This document shows positions 36,766 through 50,500 of a DNA stretch of 64,000 nt, piece by piece (the first letter of the stretch is position 1; every line of letters starts with the position of its first letter). The notes under the pieces are model-generated. The model ran no database searches, had not been told where the DNA came from, and saw only the letters and a program-made list of their open reading frames with translations. Made by a program: the position numbers and the translations under genes. The stretch comes from Zhengitettix transpicula (Eukaryota > Arthropoda > Insecta > Orthoptera > Tetrigidae), in NCBI GenBank assembly GCA_037074705.1, contig CM073591.1, forward strand, positions 83,804,032 to 83,868,031, in the 5' to 3' direction.

Positions 36766-39700
36766 ATGTCGCTTTTAAGTTTTAAATTTTAGCTGTCGCC
36801 CATTAATACTTGACTGTCCATCTTTAAAATATTATAAAATATTAAATATAATAATTATATCTGCAATTAATTAATTATGTAGTATTAATTACACGTTCAT
36901 ATATATATATATATAACCAAACTAATGGGATGTATGCATCTTATATAGACATAGACGCTTAATTGCTTGCCAACAGCAATATTCTTACTTATAAACGCAT
37001 TCTTTAATTAAATCATTAATTAAATGTTCGTCTAACAAATTTCAATCGATGGAAATTTTGCAGTCCACGTTACGTAACTATATTAGGGAGGACTGGGTTT
37101 CCGTTTATGGTATTCACGATTTTCTTTAAATATTTGTCTAGAATAGTTTTAATTATAGTACGCTCTGTAGCACAAAATATATGTGCGAAATGAAGTTTTC
37201 TTTTATTCGTAAATTAAATATACAATACAATACATATACACTTAATAATTTATGAGATATACAATCATATTAAATTTTATTTTCTTATTATAAATTTATG
37301 TTGATCTAATTTTTAACTTATTTTACTCCATCGTACGTCGTAATATTCTGTTCTACAAAATAATAGAAAGTTTTTGTATTATTGCAGTCATGCTGTAGCT
37401 TTTACTGATGGAAATTGCATATGAATTCTAATAATACGAATATATTCAAGGTATATATTTTATTTAAATATTATTCGTTAATACTAGTATCAACGTTATT
37501 ACACAAATTTCAAGTCAATGTCAGGTCTGTATATTTTATTTATTCAACAGTACAACAATACTATTACACCTACTACGTTTACAAGCAATAGAACGCAATG
37601 TAAACGACTACTGTATTATAAATTAGTAAATATACTGAAATTGTATATCTACTATAGCTTAAGTAAAAGAAACGTCGAACTATGCTGCGTTTTTCAATTT
37701 TTTGGATAATATTGTATCATCTGTGTTTACAATTTAAGAATCGACTAGCGATTTTCATTTTAATTGTCCGTTTGATAAAACGTTCTGTTAAATACTGTCT
37801 AATAGCTATTTGTGCCTTTAATGAACAATATGCCAAAATAATTGTCACAATGTATGACAGAAACAAAATTGTTAATCAGGTAACATTGTAAAGGTTGCGT
37901 TTAAAATTTTTAATTATATTGTTCAGATACGATTGTTTTAAAAATATTAATGAACCATTAAACAACGCTAAAATGCTACCACAATGGATAAATAATGATC
38001 TTTACCAAATTAAAATTTAGATTATCCATCAAAAATCGTAGTTAAAGGCGGTTTCATATAATAACACGTGAAAAATTGAAAGGACATTTCAGATTTATTA
38101 CTGATAGTTGAATTTAGCAAGTAAATTTTCTAAAATATAAAGTTTCATAAATCAAATAGAGAAATACTTTAAAGAAAGCTAGGATCCAGTATATTGTAAT
38201 GTGTAGAAAATGAGTGTATACACAATACAGGGTTATTAATGAAAACTTAACATTTATTCCATTACAATCATATTTCGGGTAACGAATCAAACAAGAAGCA
38301 TCTCAGAATATCTCATTAAATCTGTGGAATTCGTTTATTTATGAAACATACGTAGTTAAAATATGATACATGTGTTGTTATAATACGTAAAAATATTACG
38401 TTCACTCATATTTAATACCAGGGAGTTAAATAAATAAATCTACAGTTTATTTAAGGCATTAGGTATTAGGAATTTGGGATATTACAAATATATCATTAGT
38501 TTTAAATACTCCAAACGAATGAAAATGTGTATTTCCAAGAATAATCTTAAAATATAATGCATGTAGTGAATAAAATTTTTATATCGGAACCTAATGGTCT
38601 AAATTGATCATATTGTGGATAGATAATTTAATGATGCACTATGGATTTTACGTAAAATCTTAAGTATAAGAGTGGCATTGCCATTAGTCGTTATAGCCTA
38701 ATTTTTAAAATAACACTACGTTTTAGAAATAGGGAAGATATTTCAGTAAACATGAATAACATTGATGTAATTGTTAAATGTTAAGCTTATACACTAGTTT
38801 GTATTTTAATCTGGTACTTTATAAACTCTATATTATACAACTTCAGAAACGCAAGATGTAAAACTTATTAAAATCACTAATTATAATATTCTCCAGTTAA
38901 TATTTTAGACCCATTCACCAGAAATGATAATTTAATTTCTAAAATAATGCACCCTATAAAAATGGAAGTTTTCCAGTCTCTAACCAGTTTACTGTCAACT
39001 TACCGATGACTGCTATAGGTGCTTGGATTAAGATATCTCGTAGACAGTCAAATGGGTTTACGTCTAATCCTGGAATAATTTTGTTTTCAAGATAAAAATT
39101 AATGAAACACTTTTCAACTTTAATACAAAAACTATAAACATACTATAGATGAAAAAAAGAATATGTAACGATTTTATTTTTTATAACTTCTAATAGGAAC
39201 ACAAGCACTTTAAAAAATCGTGTCTTCAAGTATAGTTGACCTTGTACTGAAAAAAAATTACAATTGTCACTGTAAAATATAATAAAGAGATCACGATTAC
39301 ACGCCAGTAGTTTAAATTACCGCTAATTTAACACGGCAACGTAATAACTTCTGTCCAGGTGGAATCTAGTCACCGATGACGTGCAGAAACGGCAGGCATC
39401 AACCACATACACAAAGCTGGAAATGTTTTCGCCAATGAGATATCTTTGTGTCAAACTGAAAGCACCGAACTTGTAGCGACTTACACCGACCCAATTCATA
39501 TCGTGCTTATAGCGACCAAGTAGAGAGGACCAATTGCCCATCATTTCCCTACCCTCCTTCATAGTGACGGTGCGATGAGAGACGAATTAGAGAGGAGTAA
39601 CCATCCTTAAAGAGTTAGAAATGAATTTTTACAATCTTTATGAAAAAGAGAACATAAATTATTTGAAGCACACATTTTACGTCATTATATTAATGCTTCA

Positions 39701-39980
39701 ATATATTGTAATAATTTAAAAAAAAGACTAATGGCTGTGGCTAAATAAAAGAATTCATGTGAAACCATTAAACATATTTATTAAGGTTTTAAAATACAAT
39801 ATAAAATTACACAATCATATTTGGAATCTCAGGGTCTTTATCTGGGTTTGATAAACGGGTGAACTTTATACAATCAATTACATTTAGTTACATTTAGCAT
39901 TTTAGGTAAATTAATTCGCCTGAACCTCGACGAATTTTGTTGCGGACGAAAATAAGATTAAAGATTTGAATTTAAATTAA
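36766..39980. other. AT-rich stretch, nothing recognised
   Basis: A (TA)n run is present near 36899-36916. A GC-richer patch at 39310-39600 is open for 79 codons on the minus strand without a known motif. Nothing else is identified. Confidence 0.45.
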
Positions 39981-40068
39981 ATAACTAAACAATTAAAGAA
40001 GTAAATAATTAACGAAGTGAATAATTAAAGAAACGAAATAATTAAAGAAACGAAATAATTAAAGAACG
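39981..40068. repeat. 17-bp minisatellite, about five units
   Basis: Units resembling AATAATTAAAGAAACGA are repeated head to tail. The last two or three are nearly identical and the first ones diverged. Confidence 0.75.
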
Positions 40069-40099
40069 ATCTGACATATCTTTTAAAAAGTGGTTTACA

Positions 40100-41130
40100 A
40101 TCAATTTTAGAGTTTACTACTTACGGCCGCCCAGGTCTCAATTTTGGGTTTTCTGTGCACACGATTTGGGGATATCACTGATTCTACTCATTCGAATTCG
40201 AACACAAGGTAGCTGCTCTGGATCTCTGCTATTCTGGAACCTCTATCATCTCATCAGCTAGTTTCCGGACGTCGGTCTCCTGGAAGTCTCTCGATGTTAA
40301 AAATTAGTTCAGTTTGTGAAGCAAAACTTCTGCTTCCAAACTGATATTTTATAAGTCTCTCTGTCAAACTGTTTACTTGCGTTTTATTTAAACTATTATA
40401 TCTCGCCGTTGGACTCTACCGTTTCGCTTCTCGCCGTTGACTGCCAAAACTTTTTATACTGCAAATTTTCTGAATGGATATCTGCCCGCATCTGTGTCTG
40501 CCGTCCAACCAACTAACTTCGTCTCGTCGATTTTGAGCGCGTACCATCTCAACAATGCACTCTTTGTGTCGCCGCGTCTGTGTTGCGGCGTCCGCTTTAT
40601 ATCTAATAATGAGTCCTTTACTTTCCAATTATAATAATGGATTAATTACTAATTACTACAATATGTTTAATTAACATTCCAACATGAAGTATTTGATTAA
40701 AAATCACAAGAAAGCTGTTTGTCCGAAATTTTTTTTCGTTACCGACGATAAATCTCCTGCAATTGTTCGACTTTCGTGTCATTCTGGTTTCGAATGATTT
40801 GACTACCTAGGAGACGAACATCTAATTCGAATCGAAACGTCCGAGAAGTAGCATACATGTTAGACGCCTTGTAATAGGGGAGGTAGTTTCAATCAAAGTG
40901 AATCGTTTGAATAAATAAACGGAATAAATTTGTGTTGCGTGTTGCATTCAGGAAGAGGCGACCAATTTTTGTAGCGTCGATTGCTCAATTACTGTTTGTC
41001 ACCATCAAGGTGGCGCTCAATTGAGTCAAAACACTTTATCATACGTTCCTTATACATCTGTAAACATTTCTGTATATCGATCTCTGTCACGTGGCACAGA
41101 AGACTCACCGATTTCGTTTGTTTCTTGAGT
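40100..41130. other. GC-richer region, possible transposon terminal DNA, unassigned
   Basis: Mixed composition with the direct repeat TCTCGCCGTTG (40401-40411 and 40431-40441) and the palindrome TTCGAATTCGAA near 40191. Plus and minus frames at about 40416-40634 are open simultaneously, without known motifs. I could not find paired LTRs or terminal inverted repeats. Confidence 0.25.
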
Positions 41131-43525
41131 TGAAAAATGGGTCCCGTTTGAATAAAAAACACATTTACTGCCGTTATCTCCCAATAATATTGGAAAAACT
41201 CTGTGGACTACTTATAAAGGCGTACGTAAAAATCTAATGTTAATACTCTAATCACTTTTTATGTCGGACATTTTCCAGAAAACTCGATTATATTTAATTA
41301 CTCACTCGCTAACACAAGGCGGTCAATACAGTTGTAACTTATCACCGAGTACGAATACAATTCAAGGTCAAATACAGCAACAGAACAACTTTCACGTTCT
41401 CAAGTAAATGTATAATTTTTACACTTTACAGTACCGCCTCGTATGTATACACGCATAATAATTGCTACTGTTAATTTGAAACAAAACATTTTTAATCACT
41501 AAACGTTATTTGTCTGAAATTTAAGAGTGTCTATGTCACAAATTATTCAAAATTTGAATAGATATCACGTCACGTAATGCATAATTATTGAATCTCTTCT
41601 CTTATTACGTGACATTGTTTGTAATTAATATGAAGAAAGGTAACAGCCATTATTCATGTAGTTAGGGCCAAAAAACTAAATCATAACTTAGATTAGATTG
41701 AATTGTTTTCTGAAGATCGTTAGATAAAGAAACAATTCAGTGTTATTATGTCATACGATACAGGGTTCTTAACTTATAATTAATATCTTAGTAAATAAAT
41801 AATTTAAATCACATTCAACATTAAATGATATAATTACACTAATGTGCATATGTTTCATTTACGGTATATTATATTTCTTGACGGAAATTTACACTATTCT
41901 TAATATAATAAAATTGTAATAGTAATATTTAATAGTAAAATGGACAATATGGTATAAAGCTTGAATTTTTATGCGTCCATAAGTTCCTGGACAAAGTAGA
42001 AGTAGCTAATCATAATTTCTTTTAAGATAATTTTTGAATTTACTGGAATATTTCTTAATTATTTAATCTTAATTGTTGTTAAAAAATGTTACTTCTGCAT
42101 ACTCCACTCCTTTTGGTGCAACTTTTAATGAAAACATTTATGTATACATTTATTTTGTTTCTTGTAATGAATGAATGCCAGAGATGTAAATAAATTTATT
42201 AAAGGTTAAGAAAATGCCTTTGCCTTAAATTATGAGATTTTGAATAATTATCTATTCCTAAAATAATTTAAAAATCCAGTCTGGTTTTGGTTTTATAATT
42301 ATTGATTCATTAATATCCAAAACCCGCATAATCGGCGAGACATGTATAAAATATTTGTCAGGTTCTAAGGCGTAAGAATTTGGAGTTCTCAACAAATACC
42401 GACATATTTAGAATTTTTTTGTAATGAAAACCAAAACGAATTCCTCTGTTCTCCGGTCACTTAGGACACGAGATCAAACATCATCTGGTTGACCTATCTC
42501 AGAAAGATCGTGAGAATAATTGAAGCATAATTATAAAGTTGGCCCTACTACGAGGATAGAACTCTTGCAATCGTGTACGCCCAGACCTTAAAGCCTAGAG
42601 GGGATCGTGTATGACAATTTACGCAAGTCGATTGCTGTAGGTGGTTTTTGTAGAGAGAGACGGACTATACATAGGAATGCGGCGCGATATTAAATATAAG
42701 CCCACGCAAAATCCAAGGGAGATTTAGACATTCACACTAAAATTAATATTCGAATAATTAATTCCAATGAGATTCATATTGTCAGGGATTAAAACTTAAA
42801 GTTCATATGACATATAGGTTCAAATTTTGACTGAAATCTGTCTTCAATTTCGAAGTCCGTTGCTCTCGTGCGACCATTCACGTTGATTGCAAGCAGCAGA
42901 AACCGGGAAAACGATCCCCCGGTTACCGGGGTGATTTTGAGCTTAATGCAAAGAATCCAAAACACAGGTGCTTTGGGGTCAATGGAAGATTATAGAGCAG
43001 AGTTATTCAGCTTGACAATCTTTGTGAGAATTGATTCGTTCGGCATGCTTTTGAAGCCTGAATATACATTTCAGGAACAGTTTGGAAAGATACCAATGAC
43101 ATAAAACATTCTTGAATCACTGTAGAAAATACAAGGCGTCAGATAATTATCTTAATTATAAATTTTTTAACTAAATCGTAGATAAATGAAATTTTTCTAC
43201 TACATGACTCCAAACTGCCAGTAAATTCGATGTTTCGCGAGAAAAAATTATGTATACTTGTATGTACGTATGAATGTATGTATTTATATTATTAATACAA
43301 ATATAAATGCGTGAACAGATAGCAACAAAACTTAGTACACATATTCTTAAAAAAGAGGAAAGAACTGCGGGAGTGAGAAACCGTAACAGAGAGGGTGAAA
43401 AGAATTGTAGTTGAAATAATTTACGAATTTGATATAATTATTACTGCGCGCGTAGTAACCATGACGTCAAAGCACATTTTTGCGCGTCGAGAGATGGGAC
43501 GTTACGGCTAAATAATTTTTTCCCC
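41131..43525. other. AT-rich stretch, nothing recognised
   Basis: A 78-codon plus frame at 42868-43104 shows no family resemblance. No repeats shared with the rest of the window. Confidence 0.45.
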
Positions 43526-43527
43526 TT

Positions 43528-44062
43528 TTCTTTTAGAGTACGTGAGGGTAATACACATGGTGGCAACTCCCCTTGAATATCATAGGAAGGGATTTGAAAG
43601 GGGGGATGCGGACAGGAAGTGGAAGATAGCCAAGGGTTTACTGGGGTCTTCGGGCTATGGTTTAAGGATCCTACCCACCATTCGTCTAAAAGTGATGCAG
43701 GAAAAACCCCAGAAAACCTGAATCAGGTAGGTCGGACATTTGGTACTTGTCTCACGCTCTTCCGATGGCGGGAGAGGGGTTTACTGTGGGGTCGCAGCTT
43801 TCCACTTGCCGAGCCTCGACCAGTTTAGAAAGCAGCTGGCCGATTATTCCAATAGGAATAGCGGACAACTCTTACCGTATGCCCAAGGTCTGCGACCCCG
43901 AAAAATACACCTCTCAAAACAGGTCGAGGTGCCTCGGCTTCTGGGAACCTTCGTTCAAAAAACCAGAGAGACGTGAAGGCATCCCCAAAGGTAGCCTCGT
44001 CCAGAGTTCTGTGGGAAGGTTCATCTGCGAGAGAATGCTTTCACAAGCTTCCTTGTTTGGAA
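43528..44062 (-). mobile_element. GC-rich poly(A) retroposon, copy D (near full length)
   Basis: The complement of the 3' end is at the left: a T-rich run, then TAGAGTACGTGAGGGTAATA, GTGGCAACTCCCCTT, GATTTGAAAGGGGGGATGCG, GGATCCTACC, GATGCAGGAAAAACCCCAGA, CGATGGCGGGAGAGGG, TCGACCAGTTTAG, GCCCAAGGTCTGCGACCCCG, and finally the element's 5' region with CTGCGAGAGAATGC. On this strand, antisense to the poly(A), a 78-codon frame (43740-43976) includes QLADYSNRNSGQLLPYAQGL, preserved in copy H. No recognised protein domain. Confidence 0.8.
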
Positions 44063-44080
44063 AAATAATAATAATAATAA

Positions 44081-44138
44081 GGTGTAGATAGGCTATGTAT
44101 AGGGGAATCCACCTAGTTGTAACTCCCCTCTTATAACG
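44081..44138 (-). mobile_element. GC-rich retroposon, copy D' (3'-end fragment)
   Basis: GGTGTAGATAGGCTATGTAT, then AGGGGAATCCACCTAGTTGT and AACTCCCCTCTTATA, matches the 3' terminal subtype seen in copy C (AGACAGGCTATGTATAGGG), which differs from the GTAACAGGCTACATGAGGG subtype in copies E and H. It lies between two longer copies. Confidence 0.65.
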
Positions 44139-44150
44139 AAATAATTTTTT

Positions 44151-44734
44151 TTTAGGTAACAGGCTACATGAGGGTAATCCACAAGGTGGAAAGTGGAAAC
44201 TCCCCTTTAATAGCATAGGAAGGGATTTGGAAAGGGGGAATATGGAAGGGTAGAGGAAGGTAGCCAAGGGTTAACTAGGGCCCCCGGGGTATATTTTAAG
44301 GATCCTACCCGGCATTCGCCTAAAGAAATGCAGGACAAACCCTAGAAAAACCTGCATCAGGTAGGTCGGGCATTTGGTACTTGTCCCACGCCCTTCCGAT
44401 AGCGGGAGAGGAGTTTGCTGTGGGGACGCAGCATTCCCTTCTCCGTGCCTCGACCAGTTTAGGAGGCAGCTGGCCGACTATTCCAATGGGAATAGGGGCA
44501 ACTATTCCCGTCTGTGACCCGGAACATACACCTCTCAGAACAGGCCGAGGTGCCTCGGTTTGTGGGAACCTTAGTTCAAAAACAGAGAGGAAAAGGCATC
44601 CCCAAAGGTAGCCCCTTCGTGTCTCTCCTAGAAGGTTCTGCCTGCGAGAAAATGTCCCTCGCAGGTACTGCCTGCGAGAGATTAACCCTTGCAGACACTT
44701 GTCCTCATGGCGGGAGAAAAGTTAGTGTTACGTA
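44151..44734 (-). mobile_element. GC-rich poly(A) retroposon, copy E (with hairpin array)
   Basis: It begins after a T-run with TAGGTAACAGGCTACATGAG, and runs through GGATCCTACCCGGCATTCGC, GTCGGGCATTTGGTACTTGT, CCGATAGCGGGAGAGGAG and CGTGCCTCGACCAGTTTAGG. An internal deletion removes the GCCCAAGGTCTG region. The 5' end (44635-44700) holds repeated CCTGCGAG...CTCGCAGG hairpins. The antisense open frames of the family persist only in part. Confidence 0.8.
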
Positions 44735-47700
44735 ATGAAGTAAATCAGATATATTTTGACTGAAAGACCAGTATTATCATATCTGGATTACATCGAATAA
44801 TAATAAAAAACAATATGATAGGTTATGCGATCCGAGAAACTAATTTTTCTTTCTTGAGATATGCATTTTAAATAACTTGATGTTACCCTTCCGCCAATTA
44901 AATAAATTTGTTCTATTAATAGAGCCTTCTGCCTTTTAAATTAATTGATAGCAGCCTTATATTCTTATAAGAAATAAAAAACTGATAATTACAATGCATA
45001 ATTATGTATTTGTTTATTTTCTTATTTAAGTGTTAGCTGAAACCGTAAAAGCGAATGAAGTAACTACCGGCCTACTCATCTCTGCGACGCAAAATCGACC
45101 GGCTGAGAAATTGTTCGACTGCAATTAAGATCTAAATTAGTGGTTCCAAAGATACCCTGATTGTTGACGACTGAATGAACTGTCAGATACCAGATGAAGA
45201 GTTGCACTGACCGTCCGTGCGCACGCAAACGACGCAGTTGGCCAGCACTCTCTGCTAATGAGGATCGGCTGCTAATGCCTTGAATATGCATGGCGCCACC
45301 GCCATTCAAGACGAAAACGGACCCACGATAATTATTCATTCAGAGTTGGATTTCTTTTAGACAAACACGCGTTAAAATTTCGCTCGCCAAAGCGGGACGA
45401 AGGTTATTTTAAAAGCAGCGTGAATTAGTAAGAAAACGTTGACTTTAGGTTGGCATGGATAAATACGCAGGGGAAAACTTTGTTCTAACTAAATCCTTAC
45501 TTGTCTGGCATTCTAAAACTGTCCCTCTCATCCAAGAGCAAAGAATTTCGCTTTCAAGATTAGGTATAACATTTTGCGTCCCAATTTATCTGTCGGAAAA
45601 TATTCGACAGAATTGATCAAGCTATGTACTTTACTCGTAAATGCTTTTTTAATATTACTCACCATAACGTCTTCATTATTTATTCGATTTTAAAATATTG
45701 TCCTGTTAGTTGGTATAATGTATTATATTAATTGCTTTACTGGAAGCTTATAATTGCGCATTTTTGACATATAGTGAGGACTGAACCATAAATACAAAAG
45801 TATTTTATACAATAACATTCAGATTTGCACATTTCCATTATTACTATTTGCTTAAACATGTGTTAAAAAATTATAGGCCAGAGATAATTTTGTTCATTAA
45901 TAATGACAAAGCGGTATGAAATTCAATTATAAATGAACAACAACCTTTTTGAAGTCAGAAAAATATATTTAATAGAAATTCTCTTTTTTTTGCTTTCAAG
46001 TTCTCATAATAGCGTTTCATAAACTATCACAATGCAACAGAGTAAACTTCGGAAGATATTTTATTGGTTTAATTTGTAAGAAATGTCTAATATTGGTGTT
46101 CTGCTTAATTCACAAATGACATAATAGGGATAATGAGTTATTCCGAGTGAGAAAGTGTATTTTCTATTTGATAAAATTAAATTTTAGGACTAGGGTTATC
46201 GAAGAGTATTGGTATCACTTTATTAGATTCAAAACAGTACCGTTTAAATTGGTAAAAGAACAAGCTAGTATTTTCAGACATCCATTCTGCTTATATGATA
46301 GCATCGCGAAATAATTTTGTTTATCTGAAAATAAAGAATTGGTAAAAATTTCAGTAACATTATTGCGTCTCAACATGTCTCTACTAAAATAATTTGGAGA
46401 AAAATGAGATAAAATAACTTAACGTGTACGTGTATAAAATATTCTTGGAGAAAAAAAAGCATTACCTACAAATATTAAGAAAATTGGTTATTAACTTGCA
46501 TATTAAGATCATATTTATCAAAATGTTTCGTAATAAATGCCAATATTTTTTCCGTATTTCGTACTTTTTAAGCTCAACATTCTCTTTTAAATGTCAAAAA
46601 AACTATTTATAATCCAGTTTCAGAGTATCGAGTCTTGGAATCATCCTGCGCTAATAAATGATCGCAAAATGTATTACCTATTAACAAATTTCTGCTTAAA
46701 TTTATACCTATACGAGGGTTGTATTTAATAAATCAGTTCTTTTTCACTATTAATGCCGTCGTTACACTTTGTATTGAAAGCAAATTGTTATTGGAGTCAG
46801 AAGAAAATAACTCAGTTTTACAGTTATCTAATTGGTTTATTGAAAGCTGGGGTTTAAAAAATGTTTCATTGGCCGTTCCGTGCTTAAAACGTGACATATG
46901 TAGTTTCGATTCCCCTTACTTCAACAAATAGTATTAAAAACGTTTCCCTTTCATCTGATGTTGCAACACAAAACCATTTAAAGACAACAATGATTTTCCT
47001 TAAATATGTTTCTCGCTAAAAAAAAAATAAGCGCGGTAAGTTCGAAAACTGTAAACCTGTTTATGTCCGAGTTAAATCGCTCACATATCGACACAATTGT
47101 TTGGTCTAGAGATAAAATTTTAGCACTTAATAGATTGTTCAGTTAAGTTTTGTTATAGGTCACTTTAACTTGGAAATTAAATTTAGCTTTTACGGATATG
47201 CATATCTATTAAAACAAGAAAGTAAATTCTGATTTTGAACGAACGTGCATTACTCGTTAGATGCCTTGTATAGAGGAATTATTTTCTTTCACAGTCAATA
47301 TGAGTGCAATAATTCCGCACGGACAAAGGGTGTGTTGCAGTTAGTGATGGGTTCTCAATTTTTCTTACAATGAATGCGTATGAATGGCGAAAATCTGTAC
47401 TAGCGTGATGATATTGATGCAAACCGGTATGTATGTTTTGTGAAAATTTATTAAAGTGAGTGCAGAAATTAAATTAATTCAAAATACATATTTATTCGGG
47501 GAAAAATTATTTTAAGTAGTTCATTAAAAATATACTTAACATAAACTTTATCTGAAACGAATTGAGTTATTATTAATTCAAAAAACTTAAAACATCGACT
47601 GGAAATGCGTGCCTTACGTGACATTAGATAGGTCCAAGAAGTAAAATAGGTTTCAACAGATGGTTTCTGAGGAAGAGTAGTTATTAAATTTCGTAGGAAA

Positions 47701-48120
47701 GAAATTCATATAAGTTTTATTTTTTGGAAAGAAAAATAAAGCTCTCTTCGAAATTAAAATGTTGTTCAAGATAAAAACCTAAACCACCAACGTTAACGAA
47801 ACAAATAATCATGGAACGTACTTTCACGTCTGTAGCAATACTATTTTTGTCCTACGTTAACTTTTCTTGCTTCCTGGGTATGAACATGATTATTCAAGTG
47901 ATTACACAGGTATTTATTAAAATCAGCATTTAAAATTATATGTTTACACTTAACAGATTTCCCAGGTAATTTATGCCAATTTTGTTCTATCTTGAAGGTA
48001 ATCAAAGATCTTTCGGCGTATAAAACATTGGATTAATAGAATCTACATACGATTTTATCAATATCATATTAACATTAGTTCTATTAAGCCTCACTGTATT
48101 TAATTTACATCATAAGAAGT
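44735..48120. other. Mostly AT-rich; GC-richer patch at 45065-45360
   Basis: The patch at 45076-45339 is open for 87 codons on the minus strand with no motif I know. The rest is AT-rich without recognised elements. Confidence 0.4.
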
Positions 48121-48124
48121 TGTC

Positions 48125-48290
48125 CTCTGTGTTCTGCAGTGGTCAGCGTTATTGGCTCGTATCACAGAGGTCCCGGGTTCGAGTCCCGGCTGGGGTGTGG
48201 ATGTTGTGATTATAAGTTACCATACTGAGAAACTCCAATAAATTAGATCCCGCGCTAATGACATAAGCAGTAGAAAATAAATAGAAAAAA
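48125..48290 (+). repeat. tRNA-derived SINE (copy 3)
   Basis: The best-preserved head of the family: an A-box-like GTGGTCAGCGTTATTGGCTC and a perfect B box GGTCCCGGGTTCGAGTCCC around 48168-48186, then CTGGGGTGTGGATGTTGTGA, ending in an A-rich segment (AAAATAAATAGAAAAAAA) near 48290. A cloverleaf cannot be completed, so it is not a functional tRNA gene. Confidence 0.7.
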
Positions 48291-48499
48291 AGTGAGAATA
48301 ATTCCTGAATATGAACTGTAGCCTTACAACTCACGCGTTTGCATCCGATCAAATTTACTGCAGTAGGTTACACTAACTTAAAATGTTTTATATTTGTATT
48401 TACGAATTTATTTGATGATATAAGGTGCTTAGAAACACCGATAAAATGTTCACACAACGTTTTCATACACTTGTAGTATCAAGATGAATCTATTGTCGA

Positions 48500-49260
48500 G
48501 AATAAATACGCTTGCAAGCCAACAATACCAATTGTAATCCTTCAAAATATGTGACACGTCAGATCACAGATAACTGCTATGTTCTGACAATACATGTTGA
48601 TACCTTTAGTCCGGATGAACGACACAAATTGTGGCTAATCGGGAAGACTATCTCCATTCAAAAATACGAATGTACTAAGCATCTAGCTGTGTTTTTTTTA
48701 ACATATTTGTTATTCTGTTCTGGACGATTGCCAGTCCACTTCGCAACCGCTATAAATCCGAAGCATAGGTTAACATATTCGGCGATCCCGTTGACACGGA
48801 TCTCTACGGACAATAGATGCACAATATAACTGTAAATATTAACGACGGAGAGGATTAGAGTTATCAATTGAGTCGAAATGGCCGAAGAATAACGACGTAT
48901 TTGATGTATGTAACGTGTGTGAACTCGACACGCTTCGCAGTAATCCAGGCGCTCCACAAACGATTCAGCAACCAAGGTTTTGAATTATTGCACAGTTGTT
49001 GGCGAAGCGGAGTACCCGGAAGTTGCTGCTATAAAACATTGGTGGACCTCCGTCTGGCTCGATATCCGCGTTCCCTTCCAGAGTTATGACTCCAGCCAAT
49101 TGTGCTCTGTAATTGCAAATCGTTGTACGCACGATGCTTAATTGAATGTTTGTGTGTGTCGAGAGGGTAATTGGACTGCCTTGACGGATTTCTCTGCGTC
49201 CCTAACCAGTTAACGTGCGTTACGCCACTACGTCCGAAGCTTTAGAATAAAGATGGACAA
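48500..49260. other. Mixed-composition block with overlapping open frames, unassigned
   Basis: Plus (48512-48829) and minus (48658-48975) frames of 105 codons overlap, and neither shows a known motif. G+C rises towards 48950-49200. It may be an old transposon or conserved non-coding DNA. Confidence 0.25.
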
Positions 49261-49529
49261 CGAACTACTGATTACATTTAACTTTTTAATTACTTACCTT
49301 TTAACTCAACATGTATAAAATGCCCGCAACTAATGTATTATCAACGTAATAACTAATATATCCTGAAAATATGTCAACATTCTTTATAAAAAAGTGAAAA
49401 ATAAGAATTTTGTTGTGTTATGCTTTAAACTTAACAATCAGTGGTTATTTAGGTGGATTTACTGTTTTACGTGAGAAAGGTAAAAATAAACAGTAGGGAT
49501 ACAAAAAAATGGTTAAATTAAATACATAA

Positions 49530-50500
49530 GAAACTACCTTCTTCTTCGGCTTTTCCCCCTTTCATAGGTTTGCCCTCTTCAATTTACATTTATGTCTGTC
49601 GTTCCAATCTCCCTCTTCCAAATTCCTATCCTCCATTACGATTTTCACTTTAATTTGGGTCTACCACGTTTATTTTTTCCTGATTGTGACCATTGGTATA
49701 TTTCTTTTGGCCATATTCCATTTTCCATTATTTGTACGTGACCATACCATTTAAGGGTTTGATTTTCAATCATTTTAACGACAGACGTGGTTACGTTAAT
49801 TTCTTTTCAAAGGAGCTCATTTCTAATTTTATCCTGTCTTCTTTCTTGAAGACTTCTCCTCAGATAATCGAATTCTAATACTCTAATTTTGTTCTTTTGT
49901 AATTCTGTCAGGGGCCAAGTTTCACTTCCATAACATAGAATGTTTTGTATTATTCTCTTATAAATTTTGATTTTAGTTTCCTTTGTTAAATTTTTATTCC
50001 AAATTATTCCGTGTAAAATCTTGGTAGCATTCTTTGCCATTGCAATTTTAGTTTGTATATCTCTTACACATGCTCCTACATTTATAATTATTGACTCCAA
50101 GTATTTAAAAAATTCACATTTTTTTTATTTTTCCTGTTTCGAGTCTTATGTCTTCTACATCTTTTCCTAAACACATTTATTCTGTCTTCTGTAAATTTAT
50201 GTTCAGTCATCTTTTTTTATATTCTTCCATGAGCTTATTTATCGTGTATGTCATGTCATCATCATCTCCTGCAAATATTACCTGATCGTCGGCGAACAAC
50301 AATGAATGTAGTATCTTATCTCCATTCCAGAACATTTTTTATACTTTAAATTAAGTGCATAATCTAAATAAATATTAAAAAGTATTGGTGATAGACTGCA
50401 TCCATGCTTAAGGCCTTTATTCACTCTGAATTCTTCTGTTAGTTTATTCTGTTTTTTAACTTTGGCTTTTATATTATTATAGATTCTCCTAACAAACTAT
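49530..50500 (-). mobile_element. LINE fragment, RTE-like reverse transcriptase, 5'-truncated
   Basis: Read on the minus strand from 50500 down: YNNIKAKVK, then GLKHGCSLSPILFNIYLD (RT motif B-C approach), LLFADDQVIFAGDDDD with the catalytic FADD box intact, NINLQKTE, YLES, MAKNATKILHGIIWNKNLTK, YGSETWPLTELQKNK, RRQDKIRNE, and a C-terminal tail with LKWYGHVQIMENG, IYQW and KNKRGRPKLK. The order and spacing match RTE/BovB-like RTs. One frameshift near 50113 and several stops disable it. The longest unbroken frame is 49807-50100. The motif A half of the palm, the N-terminus and the endonuclease are absent. Confidence 0.85.

Noticed and set aside
39981..40068. CRISPR array
   Set aside because: Units are contiguous 17-bp repeats without unique spacers, in a eukaryotic context.
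40380..40640. LTR of a retrotransposon
   Set aside because: No second copy, no TG...CA ends and no primer-binding site could be identified in the window.
43740..44267. Separate protein genes for the several 70-117 codon frames in the retroposons
   Set aside because: All belong to the repeated element and recur in other copies on corresponding strands; treated as parts of the element, with the antisense frame raised as a finding.
48155..48200. tRNA gene
   Set aside because: B box is perfect, but acceptor and anticodon stems cannot be formed, and the same head with A-rich tail occurs at 1.4 and 5.5 kb, so it is a SINE.
48512..48975. Two 105-codon open frames as genes
   Set aside because: They overlap on opposite strands and neither has a recognisable motif; at most one could be real and there is no support for either.
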